DNA of 64,000 nucleotides. It comes from Bacteroides sp. (GTDB lineage Bacteria > Bacteroidota > Bacteroidia > Bacteroidales > Muribaculaceae). Position numbers and translations under genes: made by a program. Location: contig JAAVCL010000005.1 of NCBI GenBank assembly GCA_014802335.1, positions 58,300-122,299 on the forward strand, given 5' to 3'. The notes below the pieces were generated by a model that saw nothing but the letters and a program-made list of their open reading frames with translations, searched no databases and was not told the DNA's origin. Of the stretch, positions 49,937 through 59,585 are shown one piece after another (position 1 is the stretch's first letter; each line of letters begins with the position of its first letter).

Positions 49937-50331
49937 CTTTATTTCTATTTGTGTGGAATAATTAATAAATAATTTCGAACACAAACTTATTTATATATTA
50001 TAATGATTTGCTACACTAAAATATTGCCCATAGACGAAGGTTTATCACGTATAGCACCGAATATCATAATCACAAGGCCTAAAAAAGTTGATAATTTAAA
50101 CCTAAAAAAACATGCGCCGATAGCAGCGAGCATGTTCATCAAAAATGTCTGATAATTGATTGTGATCCTAACGATTCAGTTTATCAATTAACTAAGTGCG
50201 GAAACTTGCATCACAAATCATGCACATCGCTAACTGACCATAGCCTTAACACTGCTTAACCGCCCCAAACTATACAGGGAAAGGTGCGGACTTTGAGTAG
50301 CCTAACTCAATGTTTTTCAATTTAATAAAAT

Positions 50332-50371
50332 AAAACCAGCTTGCCCTTGGTGTACAGGGTAAACTGGTTTT
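50332..50371 (-). terminator. Probable terminator of tRNA-Ser
   Basis: AAAACCAG...CTGGTTTT stem downstream of the tRNA on the minus strand. Confidence 0.7.
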
Positions 50372-50381
50372 CATCAATAAG

Positions 50382-50467
50382 CGGAAAGTGAGGGATTCGA
50401 ACCCCCGGTACGTAAAACGCACAACGGTTTTCGAGACCGCCCCGATCGACCACTCCGGCAACTTTCC
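50382..50467 (-). tRNA. tRNA-Ser(CGA)
   Basis: Reverse complement GGAAAGTTGCCGGAGTGGTCGATCGGGGCGGTCTCGAAAACCGTTGTGCG...GGGGGTTCGAATCCCTCACTTTCCG: class II tRNA, anticodon loop CTCGAAA, closed acceptor and T arms; CCA not encoded. Confidence 0.93.
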
Positions 50468-50564
50468 TTAGTCGTTTTTGATAGCGGTGCAAATTTAATA
50501 TATTTTTTTATTCCATGCAAGTATATTTTCTTTATTTGTGACTTTTGCGTTCAGATCTTAATGA

Positions 50565-50634
50565 AATTACTTGAATCGTAAAAGAATTACTTGAATCGTA
50601 AAAAAATTACCCGACTCGTATAGAATCGGGTAAT
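50565..50634. repeat. 20-bp tandem repeat merging into a terminator
   Basis: AATTACTTGAATCGTAAAAG/AATTACTTGAATCGTAAAAA/AATTACCCGACTCGTATAG; last unit forms ATTACCCGA...TCGGGTAAT. Confidence 0.8.
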
Positions 50635-50676
50635 ATTGTATGGGGTGTCCTGAATTCAGAATTGGCGAGCAGGGAA

Positions 50677-52398
50677 TCAGCGAATTACTTTCTTGACTTG
50701 TGTAGAGCCGTTGGAAAACACCTTGCGTTCGATTACTACGGTACCCTTTGCAGTCCGGTCAATGTGACGGCCGAAGAGGTCGAAGTATTCCGTGCGTGCA
50801 ACCGAGGAGTCATCACTAATATTTTCTACACCTAACACCGGATTGCCGTCTTTGTCGACAGTTACGATTTCGCTTTCACCGCGGATGTCACCGTCAATGT
50901 AGAGTGCGCGCACGCCGACAGTTTCTATTTCGCGCGCCGGCAGAGCGACACCGTGGTAATTGCCCGAAGTGAAGATGTCATTACCTACGTTAAGGAATAC
51001 CGGAATGTCGGTAAGAGACTCATAGCCTGCGTCTTTGAGTTCGGGATAGTCGTCGGCTGTGAGAGTGAAGAGCTCGCCGTTGATAAAGAGATTGTAGAAA
51101 ATGCAGTCATCGCGAAGAATCTGCCCCTCGGCGTTGTCTCCGTAGATCTCGAACTCGAACGAATAGCTATAGTTGGGATCCATATAGCTTATGTCATTAA
51201 GGCCAAGAATTACGGGAGCAATCGGATTGCAGTCTGTCAACTCACCTTGAGAATAGATGCGGTCTACGGTATAGTACTCGCATGGGAAGGTTGTGGCATA
51301 ACCGAAGTTGAAGATGAAGTAGGCGTATTCCATACCTTCGGGAATAACGGGAGTGAATACGTTTTGTTCGGGATCAAAATTAAGCACCATAGGCTCGTCA
51401 GAAATATCGAATGAAATCATCTCTTCGTCCCAGAATTCATCATAGTAGGAATATCCGGTTCCGGTCATCATGAAGATATAATGATTGAAGAATTCTCCCA
51501 TGAATTGGTTAGATGGAATTGTAAGAGTATTCTTCTCATGGTCGAAAGTGCCCTTAAAGACCGCACCCGGCATGCCGGAAGCCATGTTGGTTATATAGGC
51601 ATCATCACCGTCGTAAGCAATTCCAATGGGACGCAGCACAGTCTCTCCCCATCCGTTGAGTTCATCGGCGAGAATGTAGGAATAATCATATTTAAGACCT
51701 TCGGGGGCAACCACAGGAGTGGCATTGAATGGTTCGAGACGCAATTGAGTCTCACCATAACCTTGCCAGAGATTGTTCCATGTTATTCCGAGCATATTCT
51801 CCCCTTCCATCATGTACGAGCCATCATCTTCCTTTACGAATTTTATGGTGTGGTTATCTGTTGACGGGATGAAAGTCATATTTACGACGCCCGGATTATT
51901 CGGATCTTCGATTTCGGTATATTCAAGGACATCTGCCATGAATATGATAGGTTCACCATCGATTGTTTCATTCTCAGCGCAATAAAGGGGCTGAGGAAAG
52001 GTGAATTCGATTCCGTCGTTGGTTGTTTGTCCCTTGATATAAGTGTTCCAGTCGAGCATGCTTACGGGATTCTTGAGATAGACAGAACCGTCATCACAAA
52101 ATATACACTCGTAGGCCACTCCGTATGATTCATCCTGTTCGATGGCATCGTAAAATATATAATAAGATGTTGAACTGCCAAGCATCATCTTTTTTTCTCC
52201 TGCAGGAGGAGTGACAATTATGTCTGAATTCTCTGCTGCACGAGCTTTTTTACGGATAGCTGAAGGCCCGTTCATTATGGTCTTAATCTCCTGACGAGCA
52301 TTTTTCGAGCGGATAACACCCTCTTTGGTTAAAGTTACGGCGCCCAAGGCAGAAATGGCAATGGTACCGAGACAGAAAGAAAGTAACAGTTTCTTCAT
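50677..52398 (-). CDS. Secreted protein of unknown function with sorting-like C-terminus
   Basis: Signal peptide MKKLLLSFCLGTIAISALGAV; C-term TEYFDLFGRHIDRTAKGTVVIERKVFSNGSTQVKKVIR. Confidence 0.65.
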   Translation of the reverse strand: MKKLLLSFCLGTIAISALGAVTLTKEGVIRSKNARQEIKTIMNGPSAIRKKARAAENSDIIVTPPAGEKKMMLGSSTSYYIFYDAIEQDESYGVAYECIFCDDGSVYLKNPVSMLDWNTYIKGQTTNDGIEFTFPQPLYCAENETIDGEPIIFMADVLEYTEIEDPNNPGVVNMTFIPSTDNHTIKFVKEDDGSYMMEGENMLGITWNNLWQGYGETQLRLEPFNATPVVAPEGLKYDYSYILADELNGWGETVLRPIGIAYDGDDAYITNMASGMPGAVFKGTFDHEKNTLTIPSNQFMGEFFNHYIFMMTGTGYSYYDEFWDEEMISFDISDEPMVLNFDPEQNVFTPVIPEGMEYAYFIFNFGYATTFPCEYYTVDRIYSQGELTDCNPIAPVILGLNDISYMDPNYSYSFEFEIYGDNAEGQILRDDCIFYNLFINGELFTLTADDYPELKDAGYESLTDIPVFLNVGNDIFTSGNYHGVALPAREIETVGVRALYIDGDIRGESEIVTVDKDGNPVLGVENISDDSSVARTEYFDLFGRHIDRTAKGTVVIERKVFSNGSTQVKKVIR

Positions 52399-52462
52399 AT
52401 TTGAACAATTTTTACGATTGAATGTCGCAAAAATATTACTTTTTCTGTCATTTACTCTTAAA

Positions 52463-53074
52463 CTATTTTAATTTCGTGTCAGCATCATCTTTTTTCTTAC
52501 CTTTCAATATCTGACGTTTCAGAATACTGAAATATTCCGCAGTGATGCCGAGATAAGAGGCTAAAATCTTCTGAGGAACCTTCTCCATAATCATCGGGCG
52601 ACATTCGGCCAGAGCCATGAAACGTTCCTTTGCGGTGCCGTTATGGATTGCACTGTTCTTGAGTTCGTGACTGTATAACTCTCCATAGGCGTTATGAAGC
52701 ATAAAGATTGCGAGGGAATGGTCTTCGTTTACCGCTTTCCAGAATTCCGAGCGAGGGATACGCAGAATCACCGACTGACAGCATGTCTCTACCTGATAGT
52801 GTGAGGGTTCGTCCATTACGAATGAATGTTTGGATGCGAAGATTGTTCCGGGCAATCCGAATCCAAATGTACGCTCCTTATCCTTGTCATAGTCCCACAC
52901 GCGAATGATACCCTCGCGCACTATAAAAACATCCGGACATCTTCTGCCAATCTCAACGAGCACCTGCCTGCCATCGGTGTGGATCCACTCGCCTCTCTTC
53001 AGCATCATCTCAAGTCCGGGGCCATCGGGCAAGAACCCGACCTCCTCACGCAAAAGCCGTTTCATTTCTTCCAT
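52463..53074 (-). CDS. Crp/Fnr-family transcriptional regulator
   Basis: cNMP-binding-like domain; C-term VPQKILASYLGITAEYFSILKRQIL HTH. Confidence 0.85.
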   Translation of the reverse strand: MEEMKRLLREEVGFLPDGPGLEMMLKRGEWIHTDGRQVLVEIGRRCPDVFIVREGIIRVWDYDKDKERTFGFGLPGTIFASKHSFVMDEPSHYQVETCCQSVILRIPRSEFWKAVNEDHSLAIFMLHNAYGELYSHELKNSAIHNGTAKERFMALAECRPMIMEKVPQKILASYLGITAEYFSILKRQILKGKKKDDADTKLK

Positions 53075-53079
53075 ACTTA

Positions 53080-53111
53080 CAAAGATAGTAACTATATTTC
53101 AAAAAAACCAA
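53080..53111 (-). promoter_or_regulatory. Promoter abutting Crp-family start codon
   Basis: Minus strand TTG (53111-53109)-N21-TATCTTTG (53087-53080); start codon at 53074. Confidence 0.55.
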
Positions 53112-53194
53112 CTCACGTGGAAGTCGTTGCAACTTTTACACTTTCTCGTTTTACACTATCACGCTATTGCGTATTATGAATCCTTATGTAATGA

Positions 53195-54769
53195 TTACTT
53201 GATTTTCCGAATCTCAGGTTTATCCAGTCTGCGTGTCGTATTATTGAAATTTGCACCAATATGAAATATCTGTCTTGGATCATGTCTAAATTGAAGATCA
53301 TATTGTTTTTTCTCAATCTGATTAACCGCAGTTTGAGAATCCTTCTCAAATTTCAACTCAATAATATATATAAATTTTGGTGTTTTTACAACTAAATCAA
53401 TACGTCCATCAGATGTATGAACTTCAGTTTCTGTTCTTGCACCGATAAGCCTCAAAAGAATGTATATGGCATTATGGAAGTTATTCTTATCTTCAATCTT
53501 CATTTCGTAGGGGATTCCTGCAAGAAAGATGTTGATGCTTTCCATCATTTTTTCCGGCTCGCCTTTAATAATTGAATTCAAAATGTCGCGGGCCACAGAG
53601 TCGGGTGTATCTCGTTCCACAGATATGTAATATGGTAGAAGAGCCTTGAAAAGGTCACGAGACACCTCGCGGTTAGGGATGCCAAGATTGTAGAGTTTAG
53701 TTTCCCGGTCGTATGCTTTTATTGTGAGATATCCGGTCTGATATAATAGTGGCAAAGGCTCGATATTACTTAGATCCAGACCTTTGAGTTGATCAAGAGT
53801 ACAGTCAGTGTTTAAGATTTTTTCAAGATCTACATTCAGATTGCGTAAAGCCTCGACCACTATTGTGGGTTTTCCGGTTTCAGCCCAATAGTCCTGAACC
53901 ACAGATTCACGCATTGCGTTGAGTACAGACCATGGATTATATATATCGCTTCTTCTTCTGCTGAAACGATAGCCATCATAGTTTAATTTAAGCTCAGCAC
54001 ATGCTTCTTCAAAAGAGATTCCTTCCACATCGGCAAGTTTCTGAATACCGGGGATGAAGTAATGATGAAGTTCAGATTCCGTAATTCCGCAGATATCAGC
54101 GAAATCATCGGAGAAAGAGATATCTCTTAAATTATTGAGATCAGAAAAAACACTTAGTTTGCTGAAACGACTCACTCCCGTGATAAATACAAGCTTAATA
54201 TGTTCGGCAGAACTTTTAAAATTGGAATAAACGGAAGCGAGTTTCTCTTGGAAGTATTCAAACTGATCCGGCCTATTGAGATTTCCGACTAATGGCTTGT
54301 CATATTCATCAACGAGAATCACAACCTGACGGCCCGTTTTTCCATGGGCACTCTCGATGATTCTTCGGAATCGCTGGCTATAATCAGCGCCATCATTTTC
54401 AATATCATATTCTTTTTCCCACTCTTTTAATCTTGAATTAAGGATATTTTCCAGCATACCCTTATCGGAATATCGTTCAGGATTAAGATCAAGATGAAGA
54501 ACCGGATATTTCTCCCAACTCCATTCGATAGAATCAATATAAAGACCCTTGAATAATTCTCTTTCTCCTTCGAAAAAATATTTCAGAGTAGAGAGGAAAA
54601 GACTTTTGCCGAAACGTCGCGGGCGTCCAAGGAAATAGTATTGGTCTTCCTCAACAAGTTGTTCGATATATCTTGTTTTATCCACATATAATCGACCCTG
54701 TTGGCGAAGCACTTTGAAATCCTGCTGACCAATGGGATATTTCACTTTTTCGGGCATTATCCTTTCCAT
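53195..54769 (-). CDS. AAA-ATPase-like/PD-(D/E)XK nuclease fusion protein
   Basis: YFLGRPRRFGKSLFLSTLKYFFEGE; VILVDEYDKPLV; C-term GRIDLVVKTPKFIYIIELKFEK. Confidence 0.92.
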   Translation of the reverse strand: MERIMPEKVKYPIGQQDFKVLRQQGRLYVDKTRYIEQLVEEDQYYFLGRPRRFGKSLFLSTLKYFFEGERELFKGLYIDSIEWSWEKYPVLHLDLNPERYSDKGMLENILNSRLKEWEKEYDIENDGADYSQRFRRIIESAHGKTGRQVVILVDEYDKPLVGNLNRPDQFEYFQEKLASVYSNFKSSAEHIKLVFITGVSRFSKLSVFSDLNNLRDISFSDDFADICGITESELHHYFIPGIQKLADVEGISFEEACAELKLNYDGYRFSRRRSDIYNPWSVLNAMRESVVQDYWAETGKPTIVVEALRNLNVDLEKILNTDCTLDQLKGLDLSNIEPLPLLYQTGYLTIKAYDRETKLYNLGIPNREVSRDLFKALLPYYISVERDTPDSVARDILNSIIKGEPEKMMESINIFLAGIPYEMKIEDKNNFHNAIYILLRLIGARTETEVHTSDGRIDLVVKTPKFIYIIELKFEKDSQTAVNQIEKKQYDLQFRHDPRQIFHIGANFNNTTRRLDKPEIRKIK

Positions 54770-54808
54770 AATTATGCTTTTAGCAAAGTTAAGAATTCAG
54801 GACCGGAA

Positions 54809-55852
54809 TTACAAATTATTAAGCCAATTCACAATCATATTGAGGGTTTCCTCCGAAATATCACCCTTAAGCATTGTATATTCCTGAGGAAGACCGGTGG
54901 CACATTCCAGAAAGAGATGGTTATGCCCGGGAAGAATCATACATTCCGCATTATAGTTAAGTTCCTTGATGTGAGCGAGATTCTGCGGAAGCACTTGAAA
55001 ATCCTTCTCTCCATTCAGGGCCAGCCAACGTTTATTGACAGCACGGATAGACTCGGTGGGGTCGGTGCGAAGAAATTCACGATACCAAGGGGTAAGAACT
55101 GTTTCCACTTGGAGATCCACCTGTTTCTTGACAATAGGCATATTGAACTGTTCGCCTAATTGCCCTGCTAAAAGTGCTGTGATACCGGCCTTTGCCTCTT
55201 CATGAGGGATATCGCTTTTAGCGATTGACAATATTTTTTTCTGAATAGGTTCAGCCTCATATTTCCCGACCATTGCTGTAGTGACAGCTCTTCCTTGCGA
55301 GAGGATGATTGAATCTCCCGGCCAAGAGGGAGCGGCAAGTGTAATTATAAAATCACATTTCGGATTTTGAGCAAGATTGATTGCGATAAGTCCCCCCTCA
55401 GAGTGGCCTAAAACTCCTCTCTTTACATTTGGGGCAACAGAGTCTATCCATTCAAGTGCAGCGGCGATATCTCCGGTTAGAGTATTGGTGGTAGCATTGA
55501 TTACATCGCCCGTAGATTTCCCTACGCGCCGATCGTCAAGACGCAGCACAGCATAACCCTCCTTGGAAAGTCGCTCTGCTATGGCACGGAAAGGACGATG
55601 ATTGAGAATCGTTTCATCCCTGTCTTGCAACCCGCTTCCTGTCACCAATATTAGAGCTGCTTTAGGATTGGCATCTTCCGGCATGAGCCATGTGCCAACC
55701 AAGCGGGCGCTATCCCTTTTATTATATATAATCGCATTGTCGGCATCCAAGGGAGAGACAGGATGATCGGTATCAGTATTATTTGACTGAGCGAAAGATA
55801 CGAAGCAAAGAGTTGATATTAGGACGGAAGGTAATAAATTCTTCATTTTCAT
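54809..55852 (-). CDS. Alpha/beta hydrolase (secreted or periplasmic)
   Basis: Signal peptide; VTGSGLQDRDETI; GVLGHSEGGLIA. Confidence 0.9.
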   Translation of the reverse strand: MKMKNLLPSVLISTLCFVSFAQSNNTDTDHPVSPLDADNAIIYNKRDSARLVGTWLMPEDANPKAALILVTGSGLQDRDETILNHRPFRAIAERLSKEGYAVLRLDDRRVGKSTGDVINATTNTLTGDIAAALEWIDSVAPNVKRGVLGHSEGGLIAINLAQNPKCDFIITLAAPSWPGDSIILSQGRAVTTAMVGKYEAEPIQKKILSIAKSDIPHEEAKAGITALLAGQLGEQFNMPIVKKQVDLQVETVLTPWYREFLRTDPTESIRAVNKRWLALNGEKDFQVLPQNLAHIKELNYNAECMILPGHNHLFLECATGLPQEYTMLKGDISEETLNMIVNWLNNL

Positions 55853-56183
55853 CGTAATTTATTGGTTGTGTTGGTAAAGATATAAAAAGATTAGATGATG
55901 TACAATAGATGATACTCAAAAAAATCCAATTCAGGAAATTCTCAATTCTGCGAGTTAGAAAAATATCAAAAGAAAGGCTATCTTTTATGGATAAAAGTCT
56001 AAATACTTGGTCGCATCTGCTTAGTCTCCATCCACAAAGCCTCCAACATCTAAAAATATAGTGCAAAAGTGTTGAAATACTCAAAATTTATAAACGACTT
56101 TATCTTAAATTTTGTTATAAAGTTAAGTAGGATTATATATTCCAGCTTTTAAGCTGTTAAAAACTTAAAAAATCTATAATATC

Positions 56184-57062
56184 ATGGAAAATGAAAGAAT
56201 AATTCCCCCTTCCGAATTAATAATAAACGAGGATGGCTCAGCATTTCACATTCATCTCAAACCGGAACAATTACGAGATAATATCATATTTGTAGGCGAT
56301 CCCGGACGTGTTGATATGGTTGCATCCTATTTTGATAAAATAGATTATGAAGTCAGTTCGCGAGAGTTCCACACAATTGGCGGCACTTACAAAGGAAAGC
56401 CGGTAATGGTAATTTCTCATGGTATCGGGCCCGACAATATTGAAATAGTAATGACAGAACTTGATGCTCTGGCGAATGTTGATTTCAAAACACGCAAAGT
56501 TAAATCAGAACATCGCGCATTGAAAATTATCCGCATCGGCACTTCGGGTTCTCTTCAGGAGGATTTGCATATCGGTGATTTCGTGATAGCGGATAAGGGC
56601 ACGGGGTTTGACGGTATCTTAAATTTCTATGCAGACCGTGACAAAGTTTGCGATCTTGAATTTGAAAGATTATTTTGCGAACATACGGGTTGGGACAAGA
56701 GCTGGGCAGCGCCTTATACGGTAGATGCCGATAAAGAGCTTGTGGAAAAAATCGGCAGGGATGACATGAGACGTGGCTTTACCATAGCGGCCGTTGGTTT
56801 TTATGCACCTCAGGGGCGAATGGTAAGATTGAAACTTAAGGATCCTGATCTGAATGAAAAGATTGAAAGTTTCCGTTATGAAGGGCGCCCGATTACTAAT
56901 TTCGAGATGGAGTCAGCCTGTCTTCAAGGCTTATCCAAATTGATGGGACATAAGGCCATGACCGTATGTTGCATCATAGCCGAGCGCAGAGCCAACAATG
57001 CCAATACGGATTACAAGCCAAAAGTTCGTCATCTTGTTGAGACAGTTCTTGAACGCATGTAG
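56184..57062 (+). CDS. Nucleoside phosphorylase (uridine phosphorylase-like)
   Basis: FVGDPGRVDMVASYFD; ISHGIGPDNIEIVMTEL; RIGTSGSLQ; FEMESACL. Confidence 0.9.
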   Translation: MENERIIPPSELIINEDGSAFHIHLKPEQLRDNIIFVGDPGRVDMVASYFDKIDYEVSSREFHTIGGTYKGKPVMVISHGIGPDNIEIVMTELDALANVDFKTRKVKSEHRALKIIRIGTSGSLQEDLHIGDFVIADKGTGFDGILNFYADRDKVCDLEFERLFCEHTGWDKSWAAPYTVDADKELVEKIGRDDMRRGFTIAAVGFYAPQGRMVRLKLKDPDLNEKIESFRYEGRPITNFEMESACLQGLSKLMGHKAMTVCCIIAERRANNANTDYKPKVRHLVETVLERM

Positions 57063-57186
57063 AAGCCGATTATAATTTTAACTTAAATCAGAGAACAGTT
57101 TACAATTCTTTCCTTCAAGGCCAATCTTGACTAAGATTTAAACTACTTCAAAAGATAAAGACAAAGGTTTAACCACCTCAGAAGAT

Positions 57187-57224
57187 AAAAAAGAGAATCC
57201 GGAGATTTCCGAATCCTCTTTTTT
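57187..57224. terminator. Bidirectional terminator between converging genes
   Basis: AAAAAAGAGAATCCGGA...TCCGAATCCTCTTTTTT. Confidence 0.75.
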
Positions 57225-57237
57225 ATTATGCGACCGG

Positions 57238-58356
57238 TTATCGGGCCTCATAGCGGGCTCCCGGGAGTCTTACCACTACCCCATCGAATTCGAGTTCTGT
57301 GAGGACAGCAAGCAGAGTTGAAATGGGGAGTGCAGTAGACTTGTGAAGTTCATCGATAGCCATGGGGACATTCTTTTGGTGCAGACATTGATAGATTGTG
57401 CGGGCGTCTCCGTCTAATTCAGGGAAAAGATTTTTAACCGGAGGAACGATATTATGACATCCGGCCAAAGGCCATCCCATTTCCGCCATCATATCGGCCA
57501 ATGATGTAAAAATCTTGGCTTTATTTTGGGCTATAAGCAAGTTGGTTCCCTCGCTTGCCCTGTCTGACACTCGCCCCGGGAGTGCATAAACTTCGCGGTT
57601 ATAGTTGAAAGCAAGGTTGGCCGTAGACATGGCTCCTCCTTTAATTTCAGATTCAACCACAATGGTAGCTTCGGAGAGTGCTGCGACTATTCTATTCCTA
57701 TGCAGGAAATTGGCACGGAAAGGCCTTGTTCCTGTTGGATATTCTGATATTAATGCCCCGCCTTTATTCAGAATGTTTCTGGCAAGGTCGCGATGTTGTG
57801 AAGGATAAATAGTGTCAAGGCCGTGAGCTAACACTGCGAAAGTCTTAATATTATTTTTTAGCGCAGCTGTGTGGGCAGCCGCATCAATACCAAATGCCAG
57901 CCCGCTGACAACAGCAGCCTCCGGATAATAAGGGGCGAAATCATTGACAAAAGATTCACAAAATCCCATACCGTAGGCCGTGCATTTACGGGTACCGACC
58001 ATTGCGACTGCCGGAGAAGCATTAAGATCGGCATTTCCAAGCACATATAACATAACCGGGGCATCCTGAATTTCACGAAGAAGAATGGGGTATTCATCAT
58101 CTGTATAATAAATGCACCTGATATTATGTCTGCGCGCGAACGATTCCTCATTGCGAGCACGGAAAAGAGCTTCCTGACGATCCACATTCTGGAGACGGAC
58201 ATTCGGAATAATCTCCAATAGCGCCGACATGGGCAATTCAAAAAAATCCTTGAGTTCAATGCCATGACTTTCCAAGGCACGCGCCACATCGGCGTTGACA
58301 CCCGGAGTCATACTTATGCCTATCTTGTAGGTTAAATCGGAATCTTTTTGAATCAT
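57238..58356 (-). CDS. dprA: DNA-processing protein DprA
   Basis: AVAMVGTRKCTAYGM; VSGLAFGIDAAAHTAAL; ISEYPTGTRPFRANFLHRNRIVAALS. Confidence 0.95.
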   Translation of the reverse strand: MIQKDSDLTYKIGISMTPGVNADVARALESHGIELKDFFELPMSALLEIIPNVRLQNVDRQEALFRARNEESFARRHNIRCIYYTDDEYPILLREIQDAPVMLYVLGNADLNASPAVAMVGTRKCTAYGMGFCESFVNDFAPYYPEAAVVSGLAFGIDAAAHTAALKNNIKTFAVLAHGLDTIYPSQHRDLARNILNKGGALISEYPTGTRPFRANFLHRNRIVAALSEATIVVESEIKGGAMSTANLAFNYNREVYALPGRVSDRASEGTNLLIAQNKAKIFTSLADMMAEMGWPLAGCHNIVPPVKNLFPELDGDARTIYQCLHQKNVPMAIDELHKSTALPISTLLAVLTELEFDGVVVRLPGARYEAR

Positions 58357-58410
58357 GATTATTTACAGTTCATCGCCAACCAGCCGTTTTAGTGGCTTTG
58401 ACTTTCCTAT

Positions 58411-58484
58411 TGAAGTCGTTTAAACTTTTTATGAAAACCCAAGAAATGTTTAAAAATGTTTTCTTCATAAGTTAAACGACTTCA
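58411..58484. repeat. GAAGTCGTTTAAAC element, near-palindromic copy
   Basis: TGAAGTCGTTTAAACTTTTTATGAAAACCCAAGAAATGTTTAAAAATGTTTTCTTCATAAGTTAAACGACTTCA. Confidence 0.85.
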
Positions 58485-58489
58485 TTTTG

Positions 58490-58909
58490 TCAAATATATT
58501 TGGCAAAAAGTGTTGCCAGCTCGTCACCGCGCGATAGCTTGCCGTCTTTAAGAACAACTACTGTAACAACGGCTTCGGTACAAACCTCGCCATTAGTTTT
58601 GATAATATCCTGATGGAATATGAAGCGCGGCCCTTTTCTTTCCAAGCGCAGACAACTGAGGAATGAATCTCCCCCACGAAGTGAGGTTATATATTCAATG
58701 TCAATTTTTCTGACCACGGCATCAATGCCACTGTTGTGCATTTCAATAAAAGAAAGCCCCACGTCTTTACAAAATTTATGACGTGTGTGCTCCATGTAAT
58801 GCAGATAATTTGCATTATTTACTATTTGTTCGCAATCAAGTTCATAGTCGCGAACTTCCATTTCCATAATAAAGCAATACTTTTTATCAATATCCTTAAC
58901 AATTCTCAT
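58490..58909 (-). CDS. Hotdog-fold acyl-CoA thioesterase (4-HBT-like)
   Basis: EMEVRDYELDCEQIVNNANYLHYMEHTRHKFCKDVGLSF. Confidence 0.88.
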   Translation of the reverse strand: MRIVKDIDKKYCFIMEMEVRDYELDCEQIVNNANYLHYMEHTRHKFCKDVGLSFIEMHNSGIDAVVRKIDIEYITSLRGGDSFLSCLRLERKGPRFIFHQDIIKTNGEVCTEAVVTVVVLKDGKLSRGDELATLFAKYI

Positions 58910-58940
58910 GGAGGGTAATGATTAGTTTTATGAATCAATA

Positions 58941-59585
58941 TTAGTTTTGAGATTCACCGGCACGCAGCAATTCGTTGGTGGAATCAAGAAGAATCAGAAG
59001 GTCGGATAAGTGTTGCTCATCATTAAAAGCATCAGCCGGAATCCAAATAAAACCTGAGTCGGGCTTCTTCAGAGGTATTATTGCCGAGTCTTTACCAATG
59101 CAAAAACGACCAAACGAAGAGAAAGGGAAAAATTCGTCTCGTGTTTGCACGGATGTTTCTGAAGAACTCATTTCAGAATTATCGGTTGATTCACAGCATC
59201 TTTCATCTTCGCTGCGGCAGTCGCCGGCATTGATCAGCAATCTGAGAATCAGACCTTCTTCGGTAATAACAATCCGGTGTGGAATTGTGTTGACATAACA
59301 CCCACGTTTCATTCCATGGAAATAATAAAGGAAAGCGAGCAAACCCGGGCATATAATACACACGAACATCAAGACAATCAACAGCCACCTGATATCGACA
59401 AAAATTCCCAAAGCAATTCCGGCCACAGAAATAAGGGAAAGCGACAGAAGCCAGATCCAAGCATATCGGAAAATAAGTTCGGCGGCAAATCTGCCCGGAG
59501 TCATTCTGATAACTCTTGAATGTCGGGAATCGGAATATTCGGGGTCTGACATTAGGCTACGGGTTGATGTATTATTTTGCACCAT
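58941..59585 (-). CDS. Membrane protein of unknown function
   Basis: Two TM segments; 14-bp overlap with the next gene of the operon. Confidence 0.6.
   Translation of the reverse strand: MVQNNTSTRSLMSDPEYSDSRHSRVIRMTPGRFAAELIFRYAWIWLLSLSLISVAGIALGIFVDIRWLLIVLMFVCIICPGLLAFLYYFHGMKRGCYVNTIPHRIVITEEGLILRLLINAGDCRSEDERCCESTDNSEMSSSETSVQTRDEFFPFSSFGRFCIGKDSAIIPLKKPDSGFIWIPADAFNDEQHLSDLLILLDSTNELLRAGESQN

Noticed and set aside
50270-50461. 63-aa minus-strand ORF (MPEWSIGAVSKTVVRFTYRGFESLTFRLL)
   Set aside because: Translation of tRNA-Ser and its terminator.
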